This document shows positions 28,376-37,438 of a stretch of DNA of 64,000 bases, in pieces (within the stretch, counting starts at the first letter, position 1; every line of letters begins with the position of its first letter). The stretch lies in the NCBI GenBank assembly GCA_965203525.1, contig OZ241898.1:434001-498000 (forward strand). Direction: 5' to 3'. This DNA comes from WTFV01 sp965203525. Lineage in GTDB: Bacteria; Acidobacteriota; Vicinamibacteria; Vicinamibacterales; UBA8438. Under the pieces are notes generated by a model. The model was not told the origin of the DNA. It did no database searches and worked only from the letters and a program-made list of their open reading frames with translations. Position numbers and translations under genes: made by a program.

Positions 28376-29435
28376 ATTTCCGGCTGACGTGTCGGTTGCG
28401 GTCGTCGCTCATAACGCCGTCGCGACGCTTCCGGACACTTTGCGGTCGCTTCGGGATGCAGGATGCCCCGAGGAGCGCATCAATGTCGTCGACGTCGCGA
28501 GCACGGACCAGACCGTTGCGTATCTCGCGCGGCTGTCGCCCGGAATCCATCACCGCCGGCTCGATCTCAACCTGGGGCCGAGTCCGGGACGGAATCTGGG
28601 CATTCGGGAGTGTCCGACCCGTTGGTTGCTCCTGATGGACGCCGACGTGATGGTCGAGCACGACGCGATTCACCTGTTGCGGCAGGCCGCGGAGACGCCG
28701 GGGGCGGCGATCGCCAGCCCCGTTGTGCTTCACGCCGATCGACCCGACATGATTCAGTACGCGGACACGGGATTCCACTTCATCTGCGAAGCAATCAATC
28801 CGTACCTGGACCGACCGGTCGAGACACGCGGCACCGATACGCGCGACATCGGAGCAGCCTCCGGTTGCGCCCTGCTCATCGACTGCGCGGTCGCCACCGA
28901 AGTCGGGATGTTTGACGAGCGTTACTTCATCGGCAAGGAGGATGGGGACTTCACGCATCGGGTCAGAATGGCCGGCTACCGAATCGTCGAGCCGCCGTGC
29001 GCGCGGGTTCGTCATCTGAGCCGGCAGCGCGGACCATGGCTCTTCTACTACCAGATCCGCAATCGCTGGCATATAGTCCTCAAGAACTACGAAATCCGTA
29101 CCATTCTTGTTCTGCTGCCGGCTCTTGTGTTGCACGAAGCGCTGCAGGCGATCGTGTTGATCGCGAAGGGGCACGGCTTCACGTATCTCAGAGCATGGGC
29201 TGGCCTGTGCCGGCTGCTTCCCGCGCTGGCTGCCGACCGGGCGCAAGTCAAGCGAATCCGGGTTCGCTCCGACCGCGAGCTTTTGCAGGACGGCGCGTTG
29301 ATTGTGCGGGCCGATCTGGCCGGCGGGATGGGCGCCCGATGGGCAAGGCGCGGATACGAATGGATTCTGCGTGCCTACTGGCGCATCGTCGGTCCGGTAC
29401 TGTCACTCGGCAGCGGTGCCCGCCGGGCCTCGTGA
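28365..29435 (+). CDS. Family 2 glycosyltransferase
   Basis: 356 residues. GT-A domain: VSVAVVAHNAVATLPDTLRS, NVVDVASTDQT (near residue 43), NLGPSPGRNLGIRE, metal-type LLMDADVM (near residue 88) and the catalytic-region EVGMFDERYFIGKEDGDFTH (near residue 180). A hydrophobic segment near residue 240 (ILVLLPALVLHEALQAIVLI) may anchor it to the membrane. Rhamnosyltransferase-like overall. Acceptor unknown. Confidence 0.88.
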   Translation: MASEFPADVSVAVVAHNAVATLPDTLRSLRDAGCPEERINVVDVASTDQTVAYLARLSPGIHHRRLDLNLGPSPGRNLGIRECPTRWLLLMDADVMVEHDAIHLLRQAAETPGAAIASPVVLHADRPDMIQYADTGFHFICEAINPYLDRPVETRGTDTRDIGAASGCALLIDCAVATEVGMFDERYFIGKEDGDFTHRVRMAGYRIVEPPCARVRHLSRQRGPWLFYYQIRNRWHIVLKNYEIRTILVLLPALVLHEALQAIVLIAKGHGFTYLRAWAGLCRLLPALAADRAQVKRIRVRSDRELLQDGALIVRADLAGGMGARWARRGYEWILRAYWRIVGPVLSLGSGARRAS

Positions 29436-29436
29436 C

Positions 29437-30666
29437 ATGCCGAGACCCCGGGTGCTCGTGTTGACGACCTACTACGCTCCGGTGCTCGGAGGCGTCGAGA
29501 CCCATGCCCGTGTCATGGTCCGTTGGCTGCACGCGCGGGGGCACGACCCGCTGGTCCTGACGACGCGCGTCGGCGCGCCGGCGGTGCGAATTTCCACCGC
29601 AGACGGCGTGCGCGTGCACCGGGTCCCGCCGGGCGGCGCCCGCCGGCAGGCGGCAAAGTGGCTGGCCGTTCCCTTCGTGTTTTCGGCGCTCGTCCGGTTG
29701 CGCCGGCGCTACGACGCCGTCTATTGCCCGGACCCACGGGGTGTCGGCATCGCGGCGGTGGCGGCGCGCCGTCTTCTCGGTAAGCGTGTGGTCTTCCAGG
29801 CCGCAACGCCGGGTACCCTTTCCTGCTCGAGCTGGGACGGCGCACTGGTTCGTTTCGGCATCGATCCGGCTGGCCGCGTCGGCCGCGGCATCAAGAGGCT
29901 GGGGCGGCAACTTTACAACGGGGCCGACGCGTACGTCTGCATCTCGCGGGAGATCGAAGACGAGGCGCGCGCCGCAGGCGTTTCCGACCTGCAGAGTCTC
30001 CACCAGCCGCACGGCGTCGACCTCGACGAGTTCCGGCCGGCCGATCCAGACCGGGTCCGGCGGATCCGGGACGTGCTCGGATTGCCGCACGACCGGGTCA
30101 TCTGTTTGTTCCTCGGCCGATTGAGCCGTGAGAAGGGGGTTCTCGACCTGGTCGATGCGTGGCGGCATGTCGATGACGATGGAGCGGCGTTGCTGGCGCT
30201 GGCCGGTCCCGACATGCCGGGACATCATCTCGACGTCGGATCCGAGGTCCGCGCCCGGATCGCCCGCCACCATCTGGCGGATCGGGTTCGGCTGCTCGGC
30301 GGCACCGGCATTCCGGCAAGGGTGATGCAGGCGGCCGATGTCTTCGTCAGTCCGTCCTACTACGAAGGATTCAGCATTACGCTGGCGGAGGCGATGGCCT
30401 GCGGTCTTGCGCCGGTCGCGTCGGGGGTCGGCGGCGTCGCCGAATACCTCGTCGCGGGGGAGAACGCGCTGATCTGCGCGCCGGGGCGGGCGGATCTTCT
30501 CGCCGCCGCGCTGCAGCGGCTGGTTCGCGACTCGTCGCTACGGCGCGCGCTGGGGCAGGCGGCGCGGGCGACCGCCGCGAGACACTTCGATCGCGACCGC
30601 ATGGCGGCGCGAATCGGGGGGCTTCTGGCCGGCGTGCCGGAATCCCGGGGGGATGGAGCGGCGTGA
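29437..30666 (+). CDS. Family 4 glycosyltransferase
   Basis: 409 residues from the ATG directly after the GT2 stop. N-terminal VLVLTTYYAPVLGGVETHAR, and C-terminal GT-B donor site VDVFVSPSYYEGFSITLAEAM-type sequence (ADVFVSPSYYEGFSITLAEA) with the E-x7-E pattern, followed by GLAPVASGVGGVAEYL. Builds the same surface glycan as its neighbours. Overlaps the flippase start by 4 bases. Confidence 0.9.
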   Translation: MPRPRVLVLTTYYAPVLGGVETHARVMVRWLHARGHDPLVLTTRVGAPAVRISTADGVRVHRVPPGGARRQAAKWLAVPFVFSALVRLRRRYDAVYCPDPRGVGIAAVAARRLLGKRVVFQAATPGTLSCSSWDGALVRFGIDPAGRVGRGIKRLGRQLYNGADAYVCISREIEDEARAAGVSDLQSLHQPHGVDLDEFRPADPDRVRRIRDVLGLPHDRVICLFLGRLSREKGVLDLVDAWRHVDDDGAALLALAGPDMPGHHLDVGSEVRARIARHHLADRVRLLGGTGIPARVMQAADVFVSPSYYEGFSITLAEAMACGLAPVASGVGGVAEYLVAGENALICAPGRADLLAAALQRLVRDSSLRRALGQAARATAARHFDRDRMAARIGGLLAGVPESRGDGAA

Positions 30667-31922
30667 CCAGCCAAGCGCCCGGACTCGCGGGCAACGCAGC
30701 CCGCGCCAGCGTGGCGGCCGCGAGCACGTTGCTGCTGTTGATCCTGCTGATCGTCGCCGCACGTGTCCTGGGCCCGGCGGAGTTCGGCAAGTTTTCCTAT
30801 GCGCTGGCGCTGGCAATGATCCTCGAAGCGGCGGTTGACTTCGGGTTGAAGGAAATCACGACGCGCGACGTGGCGCGTGACCGGCGGGCGGCGCCCGCCC
30901 TGGTTGCGAATGCGTTCGGCCTGAAGCTGGCGCTGGCCGGCGCGGCGGCGATCGTGCTGCTGCTGGTCGTGCCCTTGTTGCGCGAAGAGCCGGACGTGTG
31001 GCTCGTGTGCTGGCTGTTCGGGGCGGCGTCCATCCTCAGATCGTACCTCCTGACCATCCGGCATACGTTCCAGGGGCTCGAGCGGTTTGGCCGCGATAGC
31101 GCCACCGTAGTGATCGATCGCCTGCTGATTCTCCTGCTCGGGGCCGGCGCCCTGTACGGCGGATACGGACTGATCGGGCTGGCGGTGAGCTTTGTCGCTG
31201 CGCGCGTGGCGTCGCTCGCGCTCGCCTGTGCGCTCGTGGTCGAGCAGATTGGGCGAATCCGTCCCATGTTCAATGTCGCCGTGTGGCGGCGCCTTCAGGT
31301 TCAGGCGCTGCCGTTCGGCGCGTTTGCGGTCGTCGTCTCCCTGTACAGCTACGTCGATCAAGTTATGCTGGGGGTGCTCCGGTGTGATGCCGAGACCGGA
31401 CTTTACAACGCCGCGTACCGCATCTACGAGGGGATCGGCAACATCCCGCAAGTGCTGCAGACGGTGCTCATTCCCCGCCTCGCCAGCCATTACGTGACGG
31501 ATCGGGACGCGCACCGGCGGCTGTCACGGGCCGGCCTGGCGATCGGCGTCGGTCTGGCGGTTGCCGCGGGCACCTGCACGGTGGTGTTCGCCGAGCGGAT
31601 CGTGGCGGCGATCTACGGTCACGGCACCGGTTACACCGGCGCAGTCCCGACGTTGCAGCTTCTCGCCATCGGGTTCATCTTCGTCTTTCCGATCTTCGTC
31701 CTGCATGCCGTGGCGCTGTCGGCCGACGCTGGCCGTTGGCTGTTCCGGACCGCCGTCCTTGGGTGTCTGGTGAACGTCGGGATGAACCTCGTGCTGATTC
31801 CTCGCTATGGCCCGTCCGGCGCAGCGGCGGCCACGGTGGCCGGCGAGGCGCTGAGTTTGACGGTGCTCGCGTGGGGGCTCCGCCGCCCGCACCGGCCTCC
31901 CGCGGGAGGAGACCCTGGATGA
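30663..31922 (+). CDS. Wzx-type polysaccharide flippase
   Basis: 419 residues, 12 predicted membrane helices of the MOP/MATE superfamily. Typical start (NAARASVAAASTLLLLILLI...RVLGPAEFGKFSYALAL) and mid-protein QVMLGVLRCDAETGLYNAAY. It moves lipid-linked repeat units across the inner membrane. Stop overlaps the epimerase start (ATGA). Confidence 0.87.
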   Translation: MTSQAPGLAGNAARASVAAASTLLLLILLIVAARVLGPAEFGKFSYALALAMILEAAVDFGLKEITTRDVARDRRAAPALVANAFGLKLALAGAAAIVLLLVVPLLREEPDVWLVCWLFGAASILRSYLLTIRHTFQGLERFGRDSATVVIDRLLILLLGAGALYGGYGLIGLAVSFVAARVASLALACALVVEQIGRIRPMFNVAVWRRLQVQALPFGAFAVVVSLYSYVDQVMLGVLRCDAETGLYNAAYRIYEGIGNIPQVLQTVLIPRLASHYVTDRDAHRRLSRAGLAIGVGLAVAAGTCTVVFAERIVAAIYGHGTGYTGAVPTLQLLAIGFIFVFPIFVLHAVALSADAGRWLFRTAVLGCLVNVGMNLVLIPRYGPSGAAAATVAGEALSLTVLAWGLRRPHRPPAGGDPG

Positions 31923-32938
31923 ATCCCGGTCCGCCGCCCGGATCCTCGGCACTGATCACAGGCGCCACCGGATTCACCGGGTCGGTCCTCGTCCGGCGTC
32001 TCGTCGAACGGGGAGTGCAGGTGACCGCGATCGCCCGCGCCGAATCGCACCTGGATGACCTGGCCGATCTCGACGTCGCGTGGGTGCGCGGGGAGATCGA
32101 CGACCCGACGGTGATCGACGCGGCGACTGCCAGAGTCGATTACGTCTTCCATCTCGCGGCGGCATACCGGGAGGCGCGGAGAACCACGGACGACTATCGG
32201 AGGGTGCACGTCACGAGCACCGAGCGGCTCGCCGCGCGCGTTGCACGGCGTCCCGGCTTCAAGCGGTTCGTCCACGTTTCGACCGTCGGGGTCCACGGAC
32301 ACGTCGAGGATCCGCCCGCCGACGAGCGCGCACCGTTCCGGCCCGACGACGACTACCAGCGTACGAAGGCGGCGGCGGAGCAGTGGCTGCACCGGTTCGC
32401 GCGCGCCGAGGGGTTGCCGTACACGGTGATCCGACCGTGCGCAATCTACGGGCCGGGTGATCGGCGGCTCGGGAAGGTGTTCCGTATGGCGCAGTGGGGC
32501 GTCTTCCCGCTACTCGGCTGGAGCAGGGGACTGTATCACCTGATCCACGTCGAGGATCTGGTTGCGGTGCTGATGCTCGCCGCGGTCCATCCGGCTGCCG
32601 CCGGCGAGGCGTTCATCGCGGGTCATTCCGAGTGGACGACCCTGGAGCGGATGGCGCGGGTCATCGCCGGGGCGCTCGGCCGGCGGGTTCGGGTGTTCCG
32701 GTTGCCGGTGCTTCCGTTCCAGGCCGCCGCCGCCGCGTGTGAGGCTGCCTGTCGGCCGTTCGACCTCGAACCGCCGATTCACCGCCGCCGCGTAGCGTTC
32801 TATACCAAGGACCGTGCGTTCGACACGTCGAAACTGCAGCGAGTACTCGGGTTTACGCCGGAGCGCAGTACCGACGACGGCCTGATCGACACCACGCGCT
32901 GGTACGTCGATCACGGATGGTTGTCTGCGAGGAAATAG
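31919..32938 (+). CDS. NAD-dependent epimerase/dehydratase (extended SDR)
   Basis: 339 residues. Rossmann motif SALITGATGFTGSVLVRRLV near residue 9. The catalytic Tyr-x3-Lys is YQRTKAAAEQW (near residue 143), with Ser/Thr from FVHVSTVGVHG (near residue 117). C-terminal part VRFYTKDRAFDTSKLQRVLG-like (AFYTKDRAFDTSKLQRVLGF) as in sterol/dihydroflavonol-type SDRs. Probably acts on a nucleotide sugar or lipid-linked sugar of the cluster. Confidence 0.87.
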   Translation: MNPGPPPGSSALITGATGFTGSVLVRRLVERGVQVTAIARAESHLDDLADLDVAWVRGEIDDPTVIDAATARVDYVFHLAAAYREARRTTDDYRRVHVTSTERLAARVARRPGFKRFVHVSTVGVHGHVEDPPADERAPFRPDDDYQRTKAAAEQWLHRFARAEGLPYTVIRPCAIYGPGDRRLGKVFRMAQWGVFPLLGWSRGLYHLIHVEDLVAVLMLAAVHPAAAGEAFIAGHSEWTTLERMARVIAGALGRRVRVFRLPVLPFQAAAAACEAACRPFDLEPPIHRRRVAFYTKDRAFDTSKLQRVLGFTPERSTDDGLIDTTRWYVDHGWLSARK

Positions 32939-33134
32939 GCGTTTGCACCAGTGTTCGTTCGCGGACGGGCCGGATCGACGGTGTTCGACTCTGACGAAGC
33001 TGGCGGCCATCATGCCGCCAGTGTTCCCGAAACGTCGCTCTCGGGTCGGGAAAGATTCCGGCGCAAAGTGACTTTCTCACGATGACCAAGATTGCGCCAT
33101 GCTCAAGCTGGCCCGACGCGCGCGGACCGGCAGG

Positions 33135-34889
33135 TCATGGTACGACCTTGCACGCGATGTTGGAACGAACCCGCCCGGCCTGCACGTTGTCCCGGGCGCG
33201 CGCGCTCATGGCGAAGCACAGAGTCTCCCCGGATCTCGGTCGCCACGTATGATCCATCGGCGGAATCCGGATCTGCTCCGGACCCAAGGCACCCGTGCTC
33301 TCGGCCTTGCACTCCTGGCCGGGTCGCAACCAGTCCCAGGTCGCACCGTGCCACCGGTTACCGAACCGTCCGAACACCCAAACGTTCCCTTCGATTGCGA
33401 TGTCGTCCGGCGGCGTACCGAGCCGCGACTGCGGGAACCGGCCTGCGCCAGTGTGATAGACGCAGATCCGACTGCCGCTGATCGTGATGTTGGTCACCGT
33501 CGACGTGATCTGCCAATCGGCGATGTTCCGATGCAGGTATCTGACTGATGATGCGTCGATTTCGTCCGCCCGCCCGCCGCGAGGCCGCTCGGCTACTTTG
33601 AACGTCTGCACGTCCGACCAGCGCCCGATGTCGGCGTCATCGCGCGCGCGCACACGCCAGTGGTACGTCTTCCCCGGGGCAAGGTCCTGTGGGAGACGCC
33701 TGATTGTACGGCCACCTGCCCCTGGTCCGCCGGTGCGGGCGGCCCTGGTCCTGAGCGGACTCGAAAACGCCGAATTGTCATCGACCTCGAATTCGTAGAT
33801 CACCCGGCCGTCCGGTCGCAGGACGGCGCCGTTGGAGACGGAGAGCGGCCCTCGCGGGTTCGTTATCGTTGCGCCGTTGATCGGCGATTCCAGTGTAGGC
33901 GGATCGAGCCGCTTCGAAGATGTGCGGAAGGACGCCCACGCCGACCACGGGCCTTCGCGGCCGTCAACCACCGCCCGTGCCCGCCAGCTATGAATCCGGC
34001 CCGGACGCAACGTGCGGCCGACGGTATGCCGCGTCGCATCGCCGGTGCCCTGCTTGACGAGCGCCGTCGCGATCGAAGCCCCCGCCCCGGCATTGCCCTC
34101 ATGCAGCACGAAGCGATACCGGAGCGCTGCGTCGCGGGCGGAGCCGGGGGCGTGTGTGATGATCAATGTCACTGCCGAGCCGGAGATCTCGACGCGATCC
34201 TTCGGCGACCCGACGATCGGCGGCAAAATCGGCGTGCGGAAGACCTCCCACTCCGACCAGGGGCCGGACCGGGCGTCGATCTCCGCCCGCACCCGCCAGC
34301 TATGACGCCGGCCTTGGCGTAGCGCACGACCGACAGCGTGCCGCGTCGTATCGCCGGTGCCCTGATCGACGAGCGTCTCCTCGATCGAAGCCCCCGCTCC
34401 GGCGTCGCCCTCGTGGAGCGCGAAACGATACCGAAACGGTGCGGCAGGCAAGTATTTTGGTCGTGCGTTCTTGATGATCAGCGTCACATGGACACTTTCA
34501 GTCTCGGAGCCGTCCTTCGGTGATTGCACGACCAGCGGATCTGCTTTCAACGTCGTGGCGTCGACCGCGCTGGCCCGATTCGCGCGGCTCGGCTCCGCTG
34601 GCGCGTCCACGCTCGCGGAGCGGGGGACGACCGCGCTGGTTCTGTTCGCGCGGCTCGGCTCCGCTGGCGCGTCCACGCTCGCGGAGCGGGGGGCGACCGG
34701 CGTTGTGGCACCAACAGCCGTTCGTCCTGCCGCAACCGGGCTTGGCCCCTGCGGGTTGGGATCGCCGCACCCGACGCCCGCGGCAACGAGTGCGACCAGA
34801 CCGACCTCTCCAACCGAGCGCGCCACGATCTTCGCGACGAGCATTTTCTCCAAATGGTCAGCACGCATGATGCTCTGAAGGGTGCGCAT
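33135..34889 (-). CDS. Lipoprotein with three fibronectin-III-like repeats
   Basis: 584 residues; a strong ribosome-binding site (gaggag) supports ATG 34889. Lipobox GLVALVAAGVGC (Cys about residue 41). A low-complexity stretch with the block PRSASVDAPAEPSRANR twice (63-bp duplication) follows. Then three homologous beta-sandwich repeats begin LVVQSPKDGSETES, PIVGSPKDRVEISGS and PTLESPINGATITN, each with a T/HSWRVRA.D...GPWS-type strand as in FN3. The C-terminal ~130 residues are unique. Probably an outer-membrane binding protein; ligand unknown. Confidence 0.7.
   Translation of the reverse strand: MRTLQSIMRADHLEKMLVAKIVARSVGEVGLVALVAAGVGCGDPNPQGPSPVAAGRTAVGATTPVAPRSASVDAPAEPSRANRTSAVVPRSASVDAPAEPSRANRASAVDATTLKADPLVVQSPKDGSETESVHVTLIIKNARPKYLPAAPFRYRFALHEGDAGAGASIEETLVDQGTGDTTRHAVGRALRQGRRHSWRVRAEIDARSGPWSEWEVFRTPILPPIVGSPKDRVEISGSAVTLIITHAPGSARDAALRYRFVLHEGNAGAGASIATALVKQGTGDATRHTVGRTLRPGRIHSWRARAVVDGREGPWSAWASFRTSSKRLDPPTLESPINGATITNPRGPLSVSNGAVLRPDGRVIYEFEVDDNSAFSSPLRTRAARTGGPGAGGRTIRRLPQDLAPGKTYHWRVRARDDADIGRWSDVQTFKVAERPRGGRADEIDASSVRYLHRNIADWQITSTVTNITISGSRICVYHTGAGRFPQSRLGTPPDDIAIEGNVWVFGRFGNRWHGATWDWLRPGQECKAESTGALGPEQIRIPPMDHTWRPRSGETLCFAMSARARDNVQAGRVRSNIACKVVP
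34562..34690. repeat. 63-bp near-perfect tandem duplication in the lipoprotein gene
   Basis: The run cgcgctggnnnnnttcgcgcggctcggctc...gcgga gcggggg occurs at about 34567 and 34630, giving two copies of the PRSASVDAPAEPSRANR block in the N-terminal linker. Confidence 0.9.
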
Positions 34890-34904
34890 GAGAGAATCTC
34901 CTCA

Positions 34905-34919
34905 AACACGTTACGTGTT
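34905..34919. promoter_or_regulatory. Palindrome upstream of the FN3-like lipoprotein gene
   Basis: aacacgttacgtgtt is a perfect inverted repeat (7-base arms, 1-base centre) that lies 16 bases upstream of the ATG at 34889, just before the ribosome-binding site. Could be an operator or part of a short hairpin. Confidence 0.35.
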
Positions 34920-35008
34920 CGGCAGCGGCGTCTTGTGCAACGGAAACGACAGCAACCGCGAGATCCTCGCCGGCGCCGGCGACCGTCAACGTCTTCACGG
35001 CTACGTGC

Positions 35009-35055
35009 GTGTCGAGCGACATTAGCTGGAGCCAGTGTATCACGAGGGGGCGTGC
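35009..35055. repeat. Upstream box, divergent copy 1
   Basis: Sequence gtgtcgagcgacatt...gtgtatcacg, related to boxes at 48407, 56234 and 62107. This copy has small insertions and is not next to a GT4 copy. Confidence 0.65.
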
Positions 35056-35179
35056 GCCTGCTGGCGCTCCGCCTGCTCGCGGACCTCCAGAGCTCACCCG
35101 TCGGCCGCCCGCGGTGGCGGATTTGGAGTTGCCCCGGTTCGTGGACACCTGATCCTGGTGGGAGGAGGAGGTATCCGCG

Positions 35180-35705
35180 ATGCCGAAAACGAGACCGCCG
35201 TATGCGGCGGAGTTCCGCCAGCATGATGGTCGAGTTGGTCCGGTCGGGGCGCACGCCGGAGGCTCTGGCGCGGGAGTTCGAGCCGTCGGCCCAGGCCATC
35301 CGGAATTGGGTGGCGCAGGCCGGCCGGGACGCCGGCGAGCGCACCGACGGCCTGCGCACCGGGGAGCGTGAGGAGATGCGCCGGCTGCGTCGGGAGAACC
35401 GTCGGCTGCGGGAAGAACGGGGGGATCCTGGCAAAAGCCACGGCTTGGCTCGCGCGGGAGACCGGCCCCGGGGGGCTACCGGTTCCTGAGCGCGAATCAG
35501 GCGCCACCATGGCCCGGGTGCCCGGTGTCTCCCCGAGCGGGTACCATGCGTGGCGTCGGCGGGGTCCGTCCGCCCGGGCGCAGGCTGACGCGGACCTGAC
35601 GGTCCGCGTCAGCGCGGTCCACGCCCACAGCCGCGGGACGTGTGGCGCACCCCGGATTCACGCTGAACTGTCGGCAGCCGGGGCCGCCTATCCGGGACCC
35701 TGTCA
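35180..35705 (+). pseudogene. Decayed IS3-family element (OrfA and start of OrfB)
   Basis: OrfA-like text MPKTRPPYAAEFRQ then, one frame over, MVELVRSGRTPEALAREFE, the helix-turn-helix ...AIRNWVAQAGRDAG and the zipper EEMRRLRRENRRLREE. A second frame change gives the OrfA/OrfB junction (ILAKATAWLARETGPGG) and the OrfB N-terminus MARVPGVSPSGYHAWRRRGP ... CGAPRIHAELSAAG. The rest of OrfB, including the DDE catalytic domain, is missing. At least two frameshifts and a 3' truncation; not functional. A good ribosome-binding site (gaggaggaggt) is kept before OrfA. Confidence 0.85.
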
Positions 35706-35772
35706 TGATGGGAACCCGAAAGTGTTAACCTGTCCGCGGAATCGGGGCAACCTCACCCGAGAGCATCGCACC

Positions 35773-37434
35773 GTGCGCAGATCACTCCCTGCCCTGGAGG
35801 GAACCACGTTCGACGTCGTCATCATCGGCGGCGGCATCACCGGCGCCTGCCTCGCACACGATGCGGCGTTGCGCGGGCTGGCGGTGGCGCTCGTCGAGCG
35901 CGGTGACTTCGGCGGCGCGACCTCGGCCGCCTCGTCGAAGATCCTGCACGGCGGCATCCGTTACCTGCAGCAGCTCAGGTTCGACAAGGTCCGCGAGTCG
36001 GCGCGCGAACGGAGTCGTCTGCGCCGTATCGCGCCGCATCTCGTACGGTGGGTGCCGTTCCTGGTGCCGACGGAACGGACGCTGGCGAAAGGACGCCGGC
36101 TGCTGTCGGGCGGAATGGCCCTCTACGCCCTGCTGGGCGGCGCCGACGAGTCGGGCGACGACCCGCGGGTGCCGTCCGGCACTTTTCTGGATCGGGCGGC
36201 TCTCGCTCGGGAGGCGCCGGCCCTGGCTGCCGCGGGCCGTTTCACCGGCGCTTTCGTGCTGAACGAATGCCATCTCCACAGCTCCGAGCGGATGACGCTG
36301 GCCTTTCTGAAAACGGCCGTCCGGCACGGCGCCGTCGTCGCCAACTACGTGGCGTCGGACGGGCTCTTGCGGGAAGGGACTCGTGTCGCCGGCCTCCGCG
36401 CGCGCGACGCCGGGAGCGGGGACGAAATTCGCATTCGGGCCAGAATCACGATCAACGCGGCCGGTCCCTGGTTGCCCGGTCTGAACGACCGTTTTGCCGT
36501 CGGGCCGCTACGACGCCGGGTGACCGGTTTTGCGCAAGGGGCGCACGTCATCACCCGGCAGGTGTTGCCGCACTATGCAGCCGCGCTTCCGACGGAACGG
36601 GCCTCGGGGGCGTTTCTCGATCGGGGCGGCCGGCACGTCTTCGTCATTCCGTGGCGCGGTCATTCACTGATCGGCACTTCCAACCGTCCGCATCGCGGGG
36701 AGCCGGCGGACATGCGGCCGAGAACGCAGGAGGTGGCCGATCTCGTCGACGACGTGAACCGCGCCCTGCCGTCGGCGGCTCTCGATTACGAGGACGTGCT
36801 TCATGCCTTCGCCGGGCTGTATCCCCTCACCGCCCGGCGCATCGACGCCGGCGTCTACCAGGGCACGGGCGACTACCAGATCGTCGATCATGGGCGTCAT
36901 GGCATGGCGGACGGTTTCGTGTCGGTGCTGGGCGCGAAGTTCACGACGGCCCGGCGGGTAGCCGAACTGGCGATAACGCTCGTCTGCCGCAAGCTGGGCC
37001 GGCCCGACGCCGAGTGCCGGACGCACGAGACACCGCTCATCGGCAGCGTGTCGAGCGCATCGGCGTTGCAGCGGCAGATCAGCGAACGGTGCGGCAGCCT
37101 GAACGAGACGACCACGGAGTCGTTGGTGAGGCACTACGGCGCCGAGGCGGATGACGTGCTGCGCGCCGCCGCCGGCGACTCGTCGTTGCTGCGTCCGGTG
37201 GCGCGCGGGGAGACGACAGGCGCAGAGGTCGTCTACGCTGTCGAGCACGAGATGGCGCAACAACTCGGCGACGTCGTTTTCCGCCGCACCGGTTTGGGCA
37301 CGCTGGGACATCCGGGCGAGGCTGCTCTCGAACGGTGCGCGGCCATCATGGCCGCCCGGCTCGGTTGGTCGGAGGCGCAACGCGCCGGACAGCTTCGGTC
37401 GACACGAGCCTGCTTTCCGTTCCCGCCGGCGTGA
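35773..37434 (+). CDS. glpD: FAD-dependent glycerol-3-phosphate dehydrogenase (GlpD-like)
   Basis: 553 residues from GTG 35773; the frame is also open upstream through the IS3 remnant, so the true start is uncertain by several codons. FAD-binding DVVIIGGGITGACLAHDAAL (near residue 15), then GDFGGATSAASSKILHGGIR (near residue 45), a substrate-region YEDVLHAFAGLYPL (near residue 340) and VSVLGAKFTTARRVAE (near residue 385). A C-terminal helical domain follows as in GlpD. Oxidises glycerol-3-phosphate at the membrane, feeding electrons to quinone. The downstream GT4 starts 4 bases after its stop. Confidence 0.87.
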   Translation: MRRSLPALEGTTFDVVIIGGGITGACLAHDAALRGLAVALVERGDFGGATSAASSKILHGGIRYLQQLRFDKVRESARERSRLRRIAPHLVRWVPFLVPTERTLAKGRRLLSGGMALYALLGGADESGDDPRVPSGTFLDRAALAREAPALAAAGRFTGAFVLNECHLHSSERMTLAFLKTAVRHGAVVANYVASDGLLREGTRVAGLRARDAGSGDEIRIRARITINAAGPWLPGLNDRFAVGPLRRRVTGFAQGAHVITRQVLPHYAAALPTERASGAFLDRGGRHVFVIPWRGHSLIGTSNRPHRGEPADMRPRTQEVADLVDDVNRALPSAALDYEDVLHAFAGLYPLTARRIDAGVYQGTGDYQIVDHGRHGMADGFVSVLGAKFTTARRVAELAITLVCRKLGRPDAECRTHETPLIGSVSSASALQRQISERCGSLNETTTESLVRHYGAEADDVLRAAAGDSSLLRPVARGETTGAEVVYAVEHEMAQQLGDVVFRRTGLGTLGHPGEAALERCAAIMAARLGWSEAQRAGQLRSTRACFPFPPA

Positions 37435-37438
37435 GCCG

